Source of the DNA: Novosphingobium sp. KA1
Lineage (GTDB): Bacteria > Pseudomonadota > Alphaproteobacteria > Sphingomonadales > Sphingomonadaceae
Assembly (NCBI RefSeq): GCF_017309955.1
Contig: NZ_CP021247.1
Location: 1,265,001-1,329,000, forward strand
Length of the DNA stretch: 64,000 nt
Direction of reading: 5' to 3'
Shown here: in pieces, positions 62,431 through 64,000 of the stretch
Numbering within the stretch: position 1 is the stretch's first letter
Layout: the number at the start of each line of letters is the position of its first letter
Program-made: the position numbers and the translations under genes
The notes under the pieces: model-generated
Databases searched by the model: none
Told to the model about the DNA's origin: nothing
What the model saw: the letters and a program-made list of their open reading frames with translations, nothing else

Positions 62431-63068
62431 TTGGTCTTACCCTTCCCGCCGGCCAGCGTGCCGACAATGATGCCCGCTTGCGGATCCGTCAGGGACTGTT
62501 CCACGTGGAACACATGCCGCCATTTGCGAAGGTCATCCAATTCTTGCTGTGCGGACCGCCCTTTGGGCAACAGCCAGACCGTGTCGCTTGTGGAAAACCG
62601 CGAGGATAAGGTGAGGAGTTTTTCCAGCGGTGCAAAAGCGCGCGCCGAGATCACGCGCGCCTCACGTGTTTCTACCAGTTCCAGACGCTGACCAAGCACC
62701 CTCGCCTTGTCGAGCCCCATCGCCAGTCGGGCGCGATCGAGCCACTCGATTCGGCGCGCCCGCGATTCGACCATCAGCACGTCACACTCGGGACGCAGCG
62801 CCGCGATCACCAGACCGGGGAAACCCGCGCCGGTGCCAAGGTCCATCCAGGGCGAGGATGTTCCACGTGGAACATGCGGGAGCAGCTGGGCACTGTCGAC
62901 GATATGCCGCAGCCAGACCTGATCGAGACTGGCCGCCGAAACCAGATTCTGCCGGGTGTTCTCTTCAGCCAGCATGCGGACCAGAATCTCCAGCCGCTCC
63001 TGCGCGGCCTGGTCGTATTCGGGCAGAGCGCGCAGCCAGTCGCGCGCTTCGTCTTCAGTGGAAATCAC
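62427..63068 (-). CDS. rsmG: 16S rRNA (guanine527-N7)-methyltransferase
   Basis: A 213-residue methyltransferase (formerly GidB) acting on 16S rRNA G527. SAM-binding region [35 protein letters not shown] near the start. It overlaps mnmG and parA by four bases each. Two parS sites fall in its coding sequence; the one at 62497 encodes Val-Phe-His-Val-Glu-Gln. Confidence 0.96.
   Translation of the reverse strand: MISTEDEARDWLRALPEYDQAAQERLEILVRMLAEENTRQNLVSAASLDQVWLRHIVDSAQLLPHVPRGTSSPWMDLGTGAGFPGLVIAALRPECDVLMVESRARRIEWLDRARLAMGLDKARVLGQRLELVETREARVISARAFAPLEKLLTLSSRFSTSDTVWLLPKGRSAQQELDDLRKWRHVFHVEQSLTDPQAGIIVGTLAGGKGKTK
62497..62512. promoter_or_regulatory. parS site, perfect match, in rsmG
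   Basis: TGTTCCACGTGGAACA, identical to the alphaproteobacterial parS palindrome. Lies 67 bases before the parA start and 0.8 kb before parB. Confidence 0.95.
62859..62874. promoter_or_regulatory. parS site, perfect match, in rsmG
   Basis: A second TGTTCCACGTGGAACA 362 bases from the first. Together they form the likely ParB loading centre. Confidence 0.95.
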
Positions 63069-64000
63069 GCTGCTTCCTTGCGGGCATGGACAAGCAGCGC
63101 CGCAAGCGCTGCGGGAGTGATACCGGGAATCCGACCGGCGGCGGCGAGCGTTTCCGGTCGCACCCTGGTCAATCGCTCGACCATCTCACGCGAGAGGCCG
63201 GGAATCTCGGCATAGGGAAAATCGTCGGGGAGCGGCAGGGACTCGCTCGCGCGCAGATCGCGCAGTTCGCGTTCCTGCCGATCAAGATAAGGCGCATAGG
63301 CCGCATCTTCGGCCAGTTCTTCCGCCAGCGCGGAATCGGCGAGATGCTCGCTGGCGATCCATGGCGAGAGTCCCGCCAGATCGACACCGCCAAACCGCAG
63401 CCACTCCCGGATAGGGAGACGGCCTGCGTCGGCGCGCACAGGAAGCCCAGCCTGCGCCATCTCGGCGGACGCCACCGGCACGTCGAAAGCCGCTTCCAGT
63501 TCCGCACGCGCTTCCAATCGGCGCGCGAACCATTCCCGTCGAGCCGGACCGACCGCACCCGCGTCGATAGCCAGCGGAGTCAGCCGCGTGGTCGCATTGT
63601 TCGCGCGAAGGCGCAGACGGTACTCGGCACGCGCGGTGAGCATGCGATAGGGCTCACTCACGCCGTGCAGGGTGAGATCGTCGATCATCACCGCCATGTA
63701 GCTGTTGGCCCGGTCCAGCGGAGCGGGCTCCCGGCCCAGTACCGCAGCAGCCGCATGCATGCCGGCGACCAGCCCTTGCGCGGCGGCTTCCTCGTATCCG
63801 GTCGTGCCATTGATCTGCCCGGCACAATAGAGTCCGGCCATCTCGCGCAGTTCCAGACTCGTGCGCAGCGCACGCGGATCGATGTGATCGTACTCGACCG
63901 CATAACCCGGCACGACCATCTCGACACGCTCCAGCCCTTCCATCGTCCGCAGCATGTCCAGCTGGACGTCGGCGGGCAGCGAGGTGCTCACGCCGTTCGG
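63065..64000 (-). CDS. mnmG: tRNA uridine-5-carboxymethylaminomethyl(34) synthesis enzyme MnmG, C-terminal part (runs off the window)
   Basis: About 311 residues of the C-terminal part of MnmG (GidA). The frame is open to the window edge, beginning inside the conserved PNGVSTSLP region. [38 protein letters not shown] and the C-terminal helical domain ending [14 protein letters not shown] are clear. It partners MnmE in wobble-uridine modification. The ORF-like start at 63991 is internal to the gene. Overlaps rsmG by four bases. Confidence 0.95.
   Translation of the reverse strand, partial: PNGVSTSLPADVQLDMLRTMEGLERVEMVVPGYAVEYDHIDPRALRTSLELREMAGLYCAGQINGTTGYEEAAAQGLVAGMHAAAAVLGREPAPLDRANSYMAVMIDDLTLHGVSEPYRMLTARAEYRLRLRANNATTRLTPLAIDAGAVGPARREWFARRLEARAELEAAFDVPVASAEMAQAGLPVRADAGRLPIREWLRFGGVDLAGLSPWIASEHLADSALAEELAEDAAYAPYLDRQERELRDLRASESLPLPDDFPYAEIPGLSREMVERLTRVRPETLAAAGRIPGITPAALAALLVHARKEAA

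Overview
The window looks like a chromosomal segment of a GC-rich alphaproteobacterium of the order Sphingomonadales, most like Novosphingobium or Sphingomonas. The evidence is two TonB-dependent receptors, an alphaproteobacterial gene set (TrcR/DUF1013, MmcB, bactofilin with an M23 partner, SUV3-like helicase, DUF1192, CarD), an alphaproteobacterial LexA box (GTTC-N7-GTTC) and perfect parS sites (TGTTCCACGTGGAACA) beside parAB. I see no rRNA operon, CRISPR array, insertion sequence or prophage. Genes are dense and mostly core metabolism or cell-envelope functions. The parAB-rsmG-mnmG block at the right end suggests the chromosome origin is not far away.

Region by region. 1-2.4 kb: the N-terminal part of a TonB-dependent receptor, a YezD-like small protein and an Rrf2 regulator, with an inverted repeat between the last two. 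2.5-5.9 kb: a membrane protein-SDR-alpha/beta hydrolase operon divergent from a GlxA-type AraC regulator. 5.9-7.3 kb: tRNA-Arg, an unknown gene and mmcB behind a LexA box. 7.6-13.8 kb: DEAD-box helicase, an EnvC-like protein, ctpA, dsbB, coq7 and an exported hypothetical protein. 13.9-19.9 kb (minus strand): fabI, yihY, ribF, folA, purK, purE, gpmA and a small charged protein. 20-25 kb: tRNA-Thr, then a PHO-box-controlled TonB receptor plus beta-propeller phytase lipoprotein, then a lytic transglycosylase. 25-31 kb: galU, murA, a small membrane protein, a PAS protein and an MFS transporter. 31-35 kb (minus): proA, nadD, rsfS, rlmH, a sterol-desaturase-like protein and a DUF2141 protein. 35-39 kb: M23 peptidase plus bactofilin, trcR, quinone oxidoreductase, DUF1192. 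39.6-45.8 kb: clpA, the ligase-associated exonuclease and ATP-dependent DNA ligase pair, a truncated haemoglobin and a DUF1275 membrane protein. 45.8-50 kb (minus): DUF167, gamma carbonic anhydrase, GNAT, hemB and a second metal-binding M23 peptidase. 50-54.8 kb: SUV3-like helicase, S4 protein, fdxA, carD, lipoprotein. 54.8-60.4 kb: tsaC, acyl-CoA dehydrogenase, DUF815 ATPase, a sorbosone-dehydrogenase-like protein and free-methionine-sulfoxide reductase. 60.7-64 kb (minus): the translationally coupled mnmG-rsmG-parA-parB block with two perfect parS sites inside rsmG.

The best-supported regulatory signals are the PHO box before the receptor-phytase pair (phosphate scavenging), the LexA box before mmcB (DNA damage), the parS set (chromosome segregation, including near-matches tens of kb from parAB), the inverted repeat between the Rrf2 regulator and the yezD-like gene, and a 21-bp-spaced direct repeat in the GlxA/hydrolase divergent promoter. 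No wholly new system is obvious. The most promising leads are the Rrf2-YezD-receptor cluster and the outlying parS sites. Start codons were chosen by family alignment from memory and visible Shine-Dalgarno sequences; no database search was possible.
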